From: Ailanthus altissimus
Taxonomy: Eukaryota > Streptophyta > Magnoliopsida > Sapindales > Simaroubaceae
DNA: 64,000 nucleotides
Reading direction: 5' to 3'
NCBI GenBank assembly: GCA_946807835.1
Contig: OX327711.1
Span: forward strand, 13,179,501-13,243,500
Shown here: piece after piece, positions 24,275-36,838 of the stretch
How positions within the stretch are numbered: position 1 is the first letter of the stretch
Layout of the letters: every line of letters starts with the position of its first letter
The notes under the pieces: model-generated
What the model was told of the DNA's origin: nothing
What the model saw: the letters and a program-made list of their open reading frames with translations, nothing else
Database searches by the model: none
Program-made: the position numbers and the translations under genes

Positions 24275-27200
24275 TGTGAGTGATTTTAAACCTAGGGTGC
24301 ATGCATGTAGGTTTGTGTCTATCCTTTTAATATAGCATAGGTATCACATATATACATGTGCAACGGATGAGCGGAATATAAATTGCTCAATGATAAATAC
24401 AAATGAACTTTTACATGTTATCTCATAAATGTAAAATACTTCAAAATTGAGAAATAGTACCTGGTCAAGCCTTTGGTATATGGTCGAACCAGAGTACCTG
24501 CCTTGAAGCAACCCGTTCACAATTCTAGTTTCTCAACATGGTGGGCTTGAGGAAGGTAGAATAGCAACTTTTCTAGCAAATAATTTAATTCTTGAATTCT
24601 TATTTCTACCTTGTAGTATGGGTGACCAAAATGGAAGAGAAAAATAGAGAGAATGTGTTTTTGCTCTCAACACTTGACAGAATTTTCTAACACTTACCCT
24701 TTCAAATTTTCTCTACAATTCCCACTAATCCCTTGGTCTAATTTTTACTTAATTAATTGAGCAACATATTGCTCTTTCATTTGTTTATTATTTTCTTTCA
24801 TTTTCTCACCTAATGACATCCATTATCTGGGTTAATGTTTGCCATTAGTATTTTGTTTATTATTGTTTACAATAAACCAAATGAAAATAAAACAAAATAG
24901 AAAATCATTTAAATAAACTTGACCTTAATCTAGGCCACATAAGAAAACGCTTTCTCATTATTAAAAAATATCTTTAAGCCTACCATTAACAAATGCCACT
25001 AATTTATTCTTATTATATCATTTAATTAATATTAAATAAATAATTTAATCATATTAAATTATTGTAGAAACACAAGTCAATTTAAATAAAAAATTAATCG
25101 TTTGATTTCAATTTAAATAATAATATCATATATTATTATTATTATTTTATTCAATAAATATTTTAATGAATAAAATAATAATATTATTTGTCCAACAAAT
25201 AAGGTTATTTTGGTAATTTTTAAATCAAACAATAATTAGTCCACATGTGCCATGTGTCAACATTAACTAATTGATGTACTTAACTTTTAAGTTTTGACAC
25301 GTACACGAACGGAGGAAAACTAAAATAAATGTCCGGTCTGTTGGAATTTTTTGGATCAAACTATTTAATCTAATACACTGCCACAGTGCACAACAAGTAC
25401 ACTTCATATTGTAGGACCTTTTAGGTCCACTCCTAATTTGTCAAACATAATTATTCCGTAAGTCCGAGATCGATGCCCTACGCACACGTCACAAATATTA
25501 CTAATCAGTGCAGTAGACCATACAAGTTGAGGTCATAGCGCATACGTATAATCCTTCCGCCAATCATATCCTGAAAGAGCAGGGATATAGATCACTACCG
25601 TCAAATCCTTATATACTAATTCGTGAACTTATCTTCAGACACATATCTTAATAAAAAAAATATATGCAAACACTTTTATAATATTGTTTAACCCCGTAGA
25701 AAACTCTTTCTTGGGTTTGTTGCTTATAGCCATAAGGCTTTTTAAGATACAGTCTCTGAGCATTTAGATATATATAATTCATCCATGTGAGCTGACGGAT
25801 CCCATATCTGTACACATCGGACTCCATAAGCATTGGACTATATCCAATGACACCCAGTGTGACAGGACCCGCCCCGAGACCCTCTACTGTAGATCCCAGC
25901 AGCCCTGCCGAGCACCTCAACAGAAGTTCATTAGAATTTAATTATGTATGTTGAGAAATTCCGTGAGGTAAACCCTTTTTTAATTCTTACTATTACTGAG
26001 AAAATTCGAGAATATACATGAGATTGACTTCTTAAATTTAAAAAAAAAAACAAGCAGAGTTTCCTCTATTTTTTTGAAAATCCAATATAAATCCTGCAAA
26101 GAAATTGCACTTCTATTTCAAATTGCTTTTCAATACTACAAAATAGAACCTCCAATCCTTTTCAAAACCAAATCCAACACAACTCAATAATTTCATTTTG
26201 ATCACAAAACTGGCATACTATAAAAAAAGTAAAATGATCATCATAATATCAAAACCTCTTCTTATTTGTCAAAATATATGTACAAATACACAAGCTGATA
26301 ATTACTATGTAGAAAGCAAAAAAAGTGCTACCTAGCACATTTACACTTACAAAATGATCTTCAAATTTGGCCCACTAATCAGCAGTTGGAGAATCAGCAG
26401 CTTGCGTACCGAGACCTACACCTGAAAAAGGGGTTTAGAAAACATAAAACACAAAACGAGTGAGCTAAAGGAGCGTAGTGAATGCATTTAAGATTTCAAA
26501 TAAAAATAAAATTATACATAAATATTAAATTCTAAAAGACATGTATAAATCATGCTTTTAAAACTTGTATAAAGCAGTAAAATAATTTCTAACATCATAT
26601 ACTGATGAAATCTTGACGAGCGAATTTTATTTACATCTTTGGAAAACAATATCCAAAATCTATAAGACATAATAACTAGCATGTACATATAAATGCATAA
26701 TATGTGATCGATAGATCAAAAACTATTAAAGCCCTCGTTCGGCCATTTTCTTTTTAAACTGTACCAATGGTAACCCTAAAGCTATATACTCACGCAGCGA
26801 CTTAACTAGCACCGCACATGTGAGTAGATCACGGGGCGTCTCAACTAGTAACACCGACTATGACATCTCAAGACATCTCACTAGCTATGCAGCGGAATCT
26901 TACATTGCATACATATAGCGAGACAATACCTTATACACATAGAGCGACTCATATGACTCGATAACCTGACTTTCTAGAGTTAGTGACATACCCCCCAAAA
27001 CCTGCTTATGTGCACGAGATATACCGAATGGGTCTTAAACCATCACCACCACTATAATCTGAGGGTACCAATGGCCCTTGAAACTAATGTAGTAGTTTTA
27101 AAACTGTTTCTTAATCTGAACATGTAAATGCATATCTGTGGATATATATCAAGATCGTAAATCATGTTTATGCATTAAAAGCTCATAAAACATACAATTT

Positions 27201-29342
27201 CAATATGCGGAAACATAATAAATGAAAGATAAAAATATGACAGATTTTCACTCACAACCGCTCCGAGCTCAATTTTGCTCCGGATTTCTGCTCCCGTTAC
27301 CGGTCTCGACTTTCTTCACCTACACGCCATAAATGACATCTAGAACTAATTCAAATGCTAAAATCTCATTTAACTACTAAATGCCCTAATCGGCATACAA
27401 AGCTCTGATGGATACTACTTTTCAATTTTCATTTACGAAGCCATTTAATCTTATCTATTTCACCATCCGACACCTTGAAAATTTCTTAACACCCAATAAC
27501 TTTGGTTGGACATAATTGGCCTTCACCTTTCTAAAATAGACAATTATGTCCCATTTTCTTCATTTTTGATTTTTCATCAACCATATACATTCAATTTACA
27601 TAAGGCACCATTTATACACCACAATTCAACCAAAACACAACTCAACCCTAACTTCTATAAAGTCGCAGAATTCACATCCACCACCCAACATATTTCTTTT
27701 CTCAATTTCTTATTCTAATAGCATCAAAATCAAGCCAATTTTATTTTAATGCCTTAATTACATTTAATTGAATGTTTTACATCAAAGTCACCTAAAACTA
27801 TAATTCTTATCTTACTAGTTTCTTTAATTTGACGACTCCTTCAAGCTCCATACTAGAATTCAACTCAACCTACATTAATAATTCCCATAAAAACATCAAT
27901 TGAAGAAATCTTGAAAATTCTCACATCATCATTACAAAACAAAGCTTTTCTTACCTCTTTCTCTTAGATTTTCACTAATAAAAGCTTCAATTGATCTTAG
28001 GAACTTATGGTTGGCTTTATTTTGGCTTGATTAAGTATGAAAAATCATGAAATCACTTTGGGTTTTACTGTAGCAATGTCATCCCTCACTTGACCGAAAT
28101 TTTCACTCTTTTGAGCTCTAAGATATTATGCTTTCCTCTTTAAAAAATTCTATACAATTTCACCTTTATATAGTGCTCTCTCAATTATCCAATTTGCCCT
28201 TCAACTTACTCTAAATTTATAATTTTCCATTAGTTCAAAATAGAAGGATTTAATTGGTTCCTTTTTAATTATTTAGTTAGAATAGTCAAAGGAACTAACT
28301 AGACTTCCAACTTGACAATTCATGAAATTGTCTCTAATTGGTCTATTCTCTAACATATGGATTGTGTTTCTCAATAAAGACTTGTTCTATAAATAACCAT
28401 TAAATAGAAATTCATGAAGTAAATTAAAATTTTCTTTTCCAAGCCAATAGAGAAAATTTTTAAAAATATTCTAGGATCGTCTGACACTCCCACCGAGTGT
28501 GAAATTATCAAATTAGGTCTAATATCTTTCACGCACACCATAAAAAAAAAATTTAATAGGGTTAGAATCGGGTAATCATACGGTGTCTTTATTACTCTAT
28601 ACCGAAATTTAGGCGTTAGTACTACTAGTAGGGATTGAATATTACACAGCGGTCACACTATGAAAGGTCTGTGACATGCGTGGAATCAAAGTATGATAGA
28701 TCACTAACAATCCCACCATGGTACTCAGGTTAAAGGATCATGTATACCACTCAACTCGAGAAGGCCTTCTATTGACAGCTTCGTGAGATGTCTATTGGGG
28801 TCCTCATTGAGTCTGTGCAGTATTCAGTCCTTATTGAACACCTGTATGCTATATGAACTTCCAGTAAGTCCATGGTTAGCTAAGAATAACCATCTAGGTA
28901 TAGTATACACTGGTCTATATAAAAGAATTCTACCGATAGGCCTGCATCGGTGAATTATGACCAGAAACATATAATTTGATAATAGACTTACATAATAACA
29001 TTTTTTAGCACCAATTGCAACTCTTGTAACTATGTTATTACTAATGTATTCTCAAGTCTTTATATCGTTACAGACAAGATTCTAATTTTTAGACTTCACT
29101 GATTAATATAACATGCTAACTTTTTAACATTTATAGTTTTCAGTGATGCTAACTCTTGGCATTGATCTAAATTTTTTTAGACCAAATTTAAATTCCTTCA
29201 GATCATATAATGCTGTAGCGTCACAAGCATTGAACCATTTAATAATAGTAATTAACAATTTAATAAATAATGTACTATATAAATATTATAAAATAAAATA
29301 TTCATATAATAATAAGATGACACGTGAGTACAAATCTCAACA
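24275..29342 (-). mobile_element. Family L solo LTR with a nested insertion
   Basis: The ends are tgtgagtgatttt and caaatctcaaca, flanked by a 5 bp duplication ctttc at 24270-24274 and 29343-29347. Without the internal insertion the length is about 2.28 kb, close to the 2173 bp copy at 19053. The sequence from 25330 to 25857 and from 28649 to 29342 aligns collinearly with 20030-20520 and 20530-21225. Confidence 0.82.
25858..28646 (-). mobile_element. Gypsy-like solo LTR of about 2.8 kb nested in family L LTR
   Basis: Family L similarity breaks at cacccag (25851-25857) and resumes at cggtcacac (28650). The insert starts tgtgacaggacccgccccg and ends attgaatattaca, the TG...CA pattern. Nothing in it codes for a retrotransposon protein. 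On the minus strand, a transcript-like part ends in agagaaagaggtaag near 27955, a good splice donor. A target duplication is not clean (cccag against cacag), so the right end is uncertain by a few bases. The long LTR and opening motif suggest a Ty3/gypsy chromovirus, but this is inference. Confidence 0.65.
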
Positions 29343-29730
29343 CTTTCCATCTAAGAATCTAGGAATATGTCTCAATCCTTATAGGACTTGTATAGCTAAA
29401 TGTGCATAAGCCTATATAGAAAATGTTATACTACTTCAAAAAGAATCCTTTTCGAAAAATATTTTCCATAAGAAAAGAAAAACCTAACTTAATAATATTA
29501 TTTTTCATTAATCTTTTTTTAATTTTTTTAACTATTCTTTTTTTATACATAACTCTATTATTGATTTAAGCATCGAAGGCGTCGAAGATAATCGCTAGTA
29601 TAACCTAACCAAACTTTGTGAGTGTAGGATCAATCTTAGAGATTGGCATGTGTTAAAGAGTCTAACTTGTTCCAACTCAGAGAGACTAAATCGTTGTTCC
29701 AAAACGGAAGAAACAAATCTTATCTCGTGG

Positions 29731-32413
29731 CCTAAAATTTTCCAAATTCCATAATCAACAAGTAGAATAAGAGTTAGCTAACCAAACATATCGTTTAAGG
29801 TTAGATAAAAATTTAAAATTAAAAAACAAATCTTAATGATTGAAGCTTAGATCAACGTAGGATCAAAATTCCACAAATACGTCATTGAGGCAAATGGTAA
29901 CGTACATCCTAAAAAATAAAAGGTACTTTGTTCGGCCGAGGTTAAATGCATAATTAAAGGTGGTTTTGTTAATTCTAACAAGTGATGTTAATACTTTAAA
30001 AAAATCGCAAAATCTTGAATACACAAAAATGCGTTTTATGATCATAACAAAATTTTCGTGGTATGTATAATATAAAGAAGAGGAGATATATATATTTATA
30101 ATATCATGCAAAATCATTAATAGAATACTGCTTTTAAAATTATCAAATACATTCTTAAATAAAAAATATTAAAATGAATTTTTATCTAATAAAAACAATT
30201 TCTAATTTTGATTTAATTTGGAGAATATATATAGCCAAACAAGTATTAATCTTTTATAAGAAAATGGGAAATAGCAATTATTGTCATTATAGAGACATCA
30301 TAATGGTTAGGTGTCATATTAATTTATATAAGACCTTATTATAAGAGTGTTAATTTGTGTAAACGAATCGAATTTGTATCATGTTAATATAGGGTATGAA
30401 ATTTTTTTTTATCATATTCATATATGATTCATTTACATAATTAAATTAGGTACTCAAAAATAGATTTGACTTTTTTAATATTTGAATTACACAACACGAC
30501 ATAATTAAACACATTTAAAAAATAGATTAAACTAAATTTATTTATATAATTATACACAATTTGATTTGTTTATAATTATATTCGTTTAAATGAATAATAA
30601 CAGCAAATTTAATTTATTTACATGAAATATTTAATTTATTTAATATAATTAAATACGTTTAAGTAATGATTAATAAAATTTAAAATTGTATCAAAAATAA
30701 AGTATTTAATGCATCTAATAATAAAATTATTTTAAAATACAATTTTAAAATTAAAATTCATTGTGTAGAAGAATTTAATGAGTAGAAGTAAGAAATTATA
30801 ATTAATATTTTTAATTATATTTTTTTAGATTTTACAATTGAATTCAAAACTTAAAACAAATACATACGAATTTATTTTAAACAAATTACGAATTAATTCG
30901 TTTAGTTCAATAGTGAATTAAACAATAATGTATTTTAAACGAATTTACAAATCACAAAGTTTAAACACATATTCGACAAGATTAATAAACAGGTAACACG
31001 AATTTAATCAATTTATTAATTGTGTAAATTTATCATACTTATATTCATTTAAAATATGTCAAATAATTGTATCGTGACTGATTTTATCACTTCTAAACAT
31101 AAACATGTGTAGATAAAATATTTTGTTAGTTGCTATCATCAACTTTAATTAAATAAAATTCATTAGTAATTTAATATGAAATAGAAGTGCTGTGATTTTG
31201 TTTTATAGAATAGAATCACAAACTTTATGTAGTAAAAATAATAATTACTAATTCTTCGGTTGTTGTGTTTTTAAAATTAAATAAAAAGATCTAAAACGTC
31301 TTCGTATGAAATGAAATCTTAATAAATTATGAGTGTAATTGAATTGAATATAGTGTCGACAGCTTTTGATGGTTTTCACATTAATATTTGGGCAGCTACA
31401 GTTTTACAAACACTCCTATCGGGAAACAATCACATTCATACTTATCATGGTAGGACCAAAAATTAAATTGCGGGTCGACTTTTGTTTATCATTTGCTGTC
31501 ACGAAAAAGATGATTTAAGTGGATATTTAATAGCAACAACAAATAGTTGGTAGATGTTAATTTTAGAAATAATTAACATAGGTCATCCGCCATCGTTTAA
31601 TAACTTGAAGGATATTTTTTTTTATACTAATAATCATCCATAAATTTGTGTAATTCGATAGTATGTACTATGTTTAATATATGTCATAAATTACTTACGT
31701 TGTGTACATATTGTTGTTGTTTCGTCTTTCATTTTTATTATTCATGACAATTAAATTAATAGGTCGATATTGTAGTCAATCTTTATGTTAAGATGCCATC
31801 ATAATAGGTTTAAGTTAAGATGGGGCTAGCTTGTTGGAGGGTAGCTCTTTGTTTAAATGTTGACGTTATAGTAAGATGCTTATTAGGACTTCAACCTACA
31901 TCCAATCTAATTATAGGACTCGGAATCTGAAGTCTAATATGGGATGTGTCTATTTCCATAACGCAGTTAAAGTTAAAATTGTGAGAAGATTGAAATGTTA
32001 AAATTAAGGAAATTCTAAGAGTTAAAAAGTCTATTTTGAGATACAAATGTCTTGAAATTGAAAAATCGTAAAGGTTAAAGTTCATTCGAAAAAATTAAAA
32101 TTTTGTGAGGTAGGAAAGGGTGCCAGGGCTCCTCTAGAATGGATAGGTGCACCGTGTCTAATTAATAGGTCTGCTCCAATAATATTTATGAAAAATCCTA
32201 TGGGGGAAGGAAATAATTTTCTCTACGTAATTGAGGAATTAAATGAAGTGAAAACCACACAACTCGAGTTAGGTTGATGGGGGTTGTTTATGTTAGACAT
32301 TGATGTCTCAAGAATATCAAATTTTGAGATAAGATATTTGTCCGATTTCTTTTTGTTCACATGCGCTAAGGCCTAACTTTATGCAAATTTGATTTTATAT
32401 TCAATTACATCAA

Positions 32414-32451
<38 letters not shown>

Positions 32452-33078
32452 TTCCCTTTGAATTCGTTGAAAAACCTCCATAATTGGAACTCATCGGAGA
32501 AATAGTAACCCTTTTCTTGTTTGTATTTCGAAGCCACACTATTATTATTAAATTGTTGTAAGAAGAATATAGGCAACGCGCACATGTTTGAGGTCCTTGC
32601 ACGTAGCTAGCTGGTTAATGGAACAGGCTCCTAAATTTGGCTAGAGACTAGAGGTTAATTCGTAAATGGGACAGGCTCCTAAATTTGGCTTGTCTCATGC
32701 TTATCAAAGTCTACTATACTGATTTGTTGCTACATGATGACAGTTTCTTTAGTCTATATCAATTAGCCACATAAGTGGAATCCATATTTTCCATGTCCAA
32801 TTGCTTTTTTTTTTTCTTCTGAAAAACACCTTTTCTTTCCAACTTTGACAACAAATCAAATAATAAATAATAAAACTATTTACATGTCTAATAATATACA
32901 TCACATAAATATTAGAAGAGAAAAGACAGTAAATTGCTTTCAATTTTATTTTTGGAAAGATGCTTTGTTCATTAAAATACATTAAATGGCTTTCCAATCA
33001 TTTTTTAGAGTTAAAACCTAGTTTTTGGATATACTAAGTTTTGTAACTTTCAAAATGATTTTGGAAATATATTATCAA
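29731..33078. other. AT-rich sequence without recognised features
   Basis: About 3.3 kb of very AT-rich DNA. No coding similarity, LTR or inverted ends were recognised. The open frames at 29863-30117, 31891-32085 and 32749-32997 are short and of ordinary AT-rich composition. Confidence 0.45.
32417..32448. repeat. (AT)n microsatellite
   Basis: Sixteen AT dinucleotides in a row. This produces the Tyr-Ile repeats seen in minus-strand translations, which are not genes. Confidence 0.95.
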
Positions 33079-33300
33079 TACTACTAGAAAAATGGACTTC
33101 ATTAATATTATGTTATTTATACTTTTTAAAATGGTGTTAGTGAATATTGATATGACAGTATTGTGTCGAAGTTCATTAATACTTTTTTGAAGTGTTTGTG
33201 ACTTATTGATAATATAGTTTCATAAATATGAAGTGTCAGTAAATTATTAATACTATAGTATCAATAAATTTAAATCAATATATTTTTTATTATAAAAAAA
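33079..33300 (+). repeat. CACTA left terminal and subterminal repeats
   Basis: The terminal motif is followed by several degenerate copies of a short theme in both orientations (ggtgttagtgaata, attgtgtcgaag, gaagtgtcagtaaatt, actatagtatcaataaat), as expected of CACTA subterminal transposase-binding repeats. The stretch that follows to 33764 has degenerate aaaatggca(c)cattttg motifs and belongs to the element's 5' region. Confidence 0.65.
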
Positions 33301-33764
33301 ATTAATATTTCTTCCCCTAAAATGGCAACATTTTGGGGCATTATTTAAGAATTAATGAAATGCCCCTCAAACACAATTGGTTTTGGAAGTAAAGAAAAAA
33401 AATCCCGAAAAACAACACCATTTTGAAGGCTTATTAATTTCTTCCCACTATCATTTTGGGAGGGAAGAAATTAGGAAAAAAAAACCTCATAAAATGGCAC
33501 TATTTTAAGGGAGAGAAGTGCCGATTGGGGTGAGGAAGAAATTAAAAAAAAATTACCTGACAAGTTAGTTTTTTTTTTTTAGGGAAGAACTTTTTTAAAA
33601 AAAAACTCAAAATACAGCATTCTTTTGTGACTAAGCTGCTTTAACAGATCAATATTTTTTTAAGTCTCATTTTGGGGCTTTCTTCATCTTTACACTTTCT
33701 TATTCTTCTTCAAACAGTGCTGTAGATCCCTAATTCTATTAAGTGTTATTGAAACCTTTGGTCG

Positions 33765-34350
33765 TGTGAGAAAGTTGATTAAAAATCATCAGGATTTGAT
33801 TTGGAGAGCAAGTCAAGTACGTTGGGTACACAAGAATCAAAGATGGACGCAAACGTAGGACAAATGACGCATGGCGGTGCCCAGGTGTGGGCATCGTGGC
33901 GTCCTAGACAGCACCTGAGCGCCATGGCGCTAGAGAGTCTTTCCTATTTTATTGAGTTTCCTACTTGCTCCAACTCTTCCTAAAATAACTCCCACACATT
34001 TACGGTTAACCGAGGTCATCCTAAAGCCTATATAAAGGCCCTCAATTGGCTTGTAAACACATCTTTGTGATATCTAAGTGTTCTTTGTGATTCTTAGTGA
34101 GAGAAACCCCTTGTTTGCAAGAGGGAATGATTTCTTTATGAGTTTTTCTTGTAAAAGTCATACTTTGTGAATGCCTTGAGATTCAATAATAAGAGAGTGT
34201 GATCTTAATCCGTTGTGTACATAGGCAAGTTACCGAACCACGTAAATTCTATGTGTTGTTTTTTAACTTTCTCTCTCTAGATTCTTAATTGCTAGTTTCT
34301 ACATTATATTACTTAGGATGCTTGCTTGTTTAATTGTTTCCACTTCAACA
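33765..34350 (+). repeat. 5' LTR of the copia element
   Basis: It starts tgtgagaaagttgatt and ends ccacttcaaca. The phrases cctatataaaggccctcaat (TATA-like, about 34026) and accgaaccacgtaaattc (about 34233) are shared with the 3' LTR. The short open frame at 33801-33983 is part of the LTR. Confidence 0.88.
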
Positions 34351-34353
34351 AAC

Positions 34354-34364
34354 TAGTATCAAAG
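34354..34364 (+). other. Primer-binding site of the copia element
   Basis: The sequence tagtatcaaag just after the LTR resembles tggtatcagagc, the usual copia primer site complementary to initiator methionine tRNA, with transitions. Confidence 0.7.
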
Positions 34365-34381
34365 TTAGATTTTAGGTAGAC

Positions 34382-35190
34382 ATGGCCACACCTAAGTATG
34401 AAGTAGAGAAATTCAACAGTAGAAATGATTTCAATCTGTGAAAGATAAAGGTTAAGGCATTATTGGCATTATTTGTTAGGCTCAGCATTAAAAAAGACTG
34501 CAGTTCCCTCTAGTGAAGAGGATAAAACACCAGAGTCATCAAAGGCCAAAGCAGAAAGAAAAGACAGTCAACAAAGAGCTCATAGTATAATTATTTTGTC
34601 ATTAAGTAATAAAGTACTGAGGGAAGTAACAGGGGAGACGACAACGATTGGTCTTTGGAAGAAGCTTGATTATCTTTATATGCAAAAGTCGTTGGCCAAC
34701 AAATTGCACATAAAGAATAAGCTGTATCAGTTGTCCATGTCAGAGTGGACACCGATGAAACATCATATAGATGCCTTTAACAAGATCATTCTTGATGTTG
34801 AGTCTATCAATATCAAGATAGAAGATGACAATAGAGCGATTATCCTCATGAATTCATTTTTCAAGAGTTATGAGAGCTTTATTGATACACTTCTCTATGG
34901 CAAAGAGAGTTTAATGATAAGTGATATAAAATCATTATTAAACTCATTAGGAAAGCAAATTAAGGGCAATTTAGAAAATTTATCTATAAGAGAAAGGTCC
35001 TCGTATAAAGATAGAAAAAAAGGGCTCAAGATCAAAGTTTAAAACTCCTAGAAAATGCTATTACTATAAGAAAGATGGACACTTTATAAATGACTCTCTG
35101 GAGAAGAAAGCACAAGATAAGAAGAAAATAGATATTGCACTTGCCTATGATAATAACTATGATAGCACAGAGACTCTAGTTACTATTAAT
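34382..35190 (+). pseudogene. copia gag relic
   Basis: An ATG at 34382 starts MATPKYEVEKFNSRNDFNL, the usual copia gag opening, followed at once by a stop where the family has Trp. A frame change leads into the open stretch 34473-35042 (SLSNKVLREVTGETTTIGLWKKLDYLY, LANKLHIKNKLYQL), matching the UBN2-type gag domain. A second frame change in an A-rich run near 35015 leads to a zinc knuckle at about 35056-35100 reading CYYYKKDGHFINDS. Only the first Cys and the His of the CCHC pattern remain. Confidence 0.85.
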
Positions 35191-36838
35191 GGTAAGAGTA
35201 CTGAATAATGGATTCTTGATTCTTGTTGTACATTTCACATGTACCCGCATAAGTTTTGATTTATAAATTTTTAACTCATTAGTGATGGTAAGGTATTAAT
35301 GGGTAATGACGTTACTTCTCAAATGATGGGAATTAGAAGTATTAAACTTAGGCTACATGATGGGCGAGTGAGAGAGATGATAGAAGTTAGGTATGTTTCT
35401 GATCTCAAGAGGAACTTGATCTCACTAGAGACTTTAGACAAGAATGGATGTTTCATCAGGATCGACAAATGGATATTAGCAGTATTAAAGGGTTCCATAG
35501 TGGTAATGAGAAGAGAGAAACACAAAGGTAATTATGTGCTTAAGGGTAAAGTTGTAAGTGGTTCTGCATTATTCTTTGTAGACAATGAGAATATGCAAAC
35601 TAAGTTGTGGCATCTTAGACTAACACACCTAGGTGAAAAAAATATGAAGGAGTTATTTAGTTAAAAGACGTTTGGTGAGGATAGGTTCCAGCTATTAGAG
35701 TTTTGTGAACATTATATGCTTAGAAAAAAAATATAGAGTGAGGTTTAATACCGGCGAGCACAAGACTAAAAGAACTCTTGACTACATACACCCGAATCTT
35801 TAGGGACTAGCTCAGACAACTGCTCATGGTGGTGCTAAGTATTTTCTCAGTTTAATTAATGACTATTCAAGTAAGTTATGGGTTTATGTGTTGAAGAGTA
35901 AGGATCAAGTGTTTGATACGTTCAAAACTTGGAAGGCTTTTGTTGAGAATCAAATTAGCAAAAAGGTAAAAAGGTTACGAACTAACAATGGATTTGAATT
36001 TTGCAATAGAGAGTTTGATGAGTTTTGTGCCATGCATGAGATTGTAAGGCATAAAACATTGAGATCAATACCACAACAGAATGACGTAGCTGATAAAATG
36101 AATAGGACCCTATTTAAAAGGTTCAGATGCATGCTTACTAATGCAAACATGTCCAAAATATTTTGGAGAGAAGTTGTAGTGACTAAAGTTTATTTGATCA
36201 ATAGAAGTCCTTCATCAGCAATAGACTTCAAGACACCAAAAGAGAAATGGTCAAGCAACCCTCCTAAGTATGACCACCTTAGAATTTTTGGTTGCCTTAC
36301 CTTTGTACATGTTAATGAGGAAAAGTTAAAACCTAGAGCTATTAAAGGAGTATTTATAGGGTATCCCGAAGTAATGAAAGGATACAAGGTGTGGTGTAAA
36401 GAGTTGACACCAGGGAGTATCATAAGCTGTGACGTGATGTTTAATAAGACAACAATATTAAAAGCCTCCCACGAAGATGAGAAGAAAAAGCTTGTGTTCA
36501 AAGAAGACTCAGGACCCGAGTCAACAGAAGTTGAAGTAGAGCTCAAGAGTAGATTTGATATGCCCCTACATCACCACTTCAACAAGGATATCGTTGAAGA
36601 TGAATCAAGAACACTGGTAAGTTCCTCCAAGTCTACCCAAGAAAATACTAGGACTCTTGAGATACAACTTGAAGAGTACCAACTAACCAAAAATAGGTTA
36701 AAGAGAATGATTAACCCACTAATTAGGTATGCACAAGAAGATTTAGTTTCTCATGCCTTTAATTTTATTTACACCCTTGAATTTGATGAGCCTAGAATAT
36801 ATAGTGAGGCTATGAAGAGTGAAAACAAGAAAGAATGA
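35191..36838 (+). pseudogene. copia protease and integrase relic
   Basis: The protease motif appears as WILDSCCTFHM at about 35210-35240; the Asp is kept but the following Gly is replaced. The integrase zinc region has LWHLRLTHLGEKNMKEL at 35602-35652. The integrase core continues from about 35785 to 36460. All three acidic positions look altered: YIHPNL where the family has an H-x-D-L-type block, RTNNGFEF for RTDNG, and NDVADKMNRTL for N-G-V-A-E. The GAG-pre-integrase and C-terminal IFGCLTFVHV and GVFIGYP blocks are clear. One open frame covers 35888-36838. Confidence 0.88.

Larger units (their letters stand above)
23795..29730 (+). mobile_element. Gypsy-type LTR fragment split by a family L solo LTR
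   Basis: The outer pieces are 23795-24274 and 29343-29730. The right piece (atttaagcatcgaagg, then ttgtgagtgtaggatcaatc, then ccaaaacggaagaaacaaat) resembles the ends of the gypsy LTRs at 12025-12200 and 23175-23340. The left piece contains the ggtccaagcccaatcc and gcccatgagggc phrases typical of the 5' part of such LTRs. When the family L insertion is removed the two pieces join at ctttc. Outer ends are approximate. Confidence 0.5.

Noticed and set aside
24275..24275. Alternative start of the family L copy at 24261 (tgttag)
   Set aside because: A start at 24261 leaves no matching flank, while 24275 gives a 5 bp duplication ctttc on both sides.
32379..32602. Minus-strand frames with Tyr-Ile repeats
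   Set aside because: They are readings of the (AT)n microsatellite at 32417-32448.
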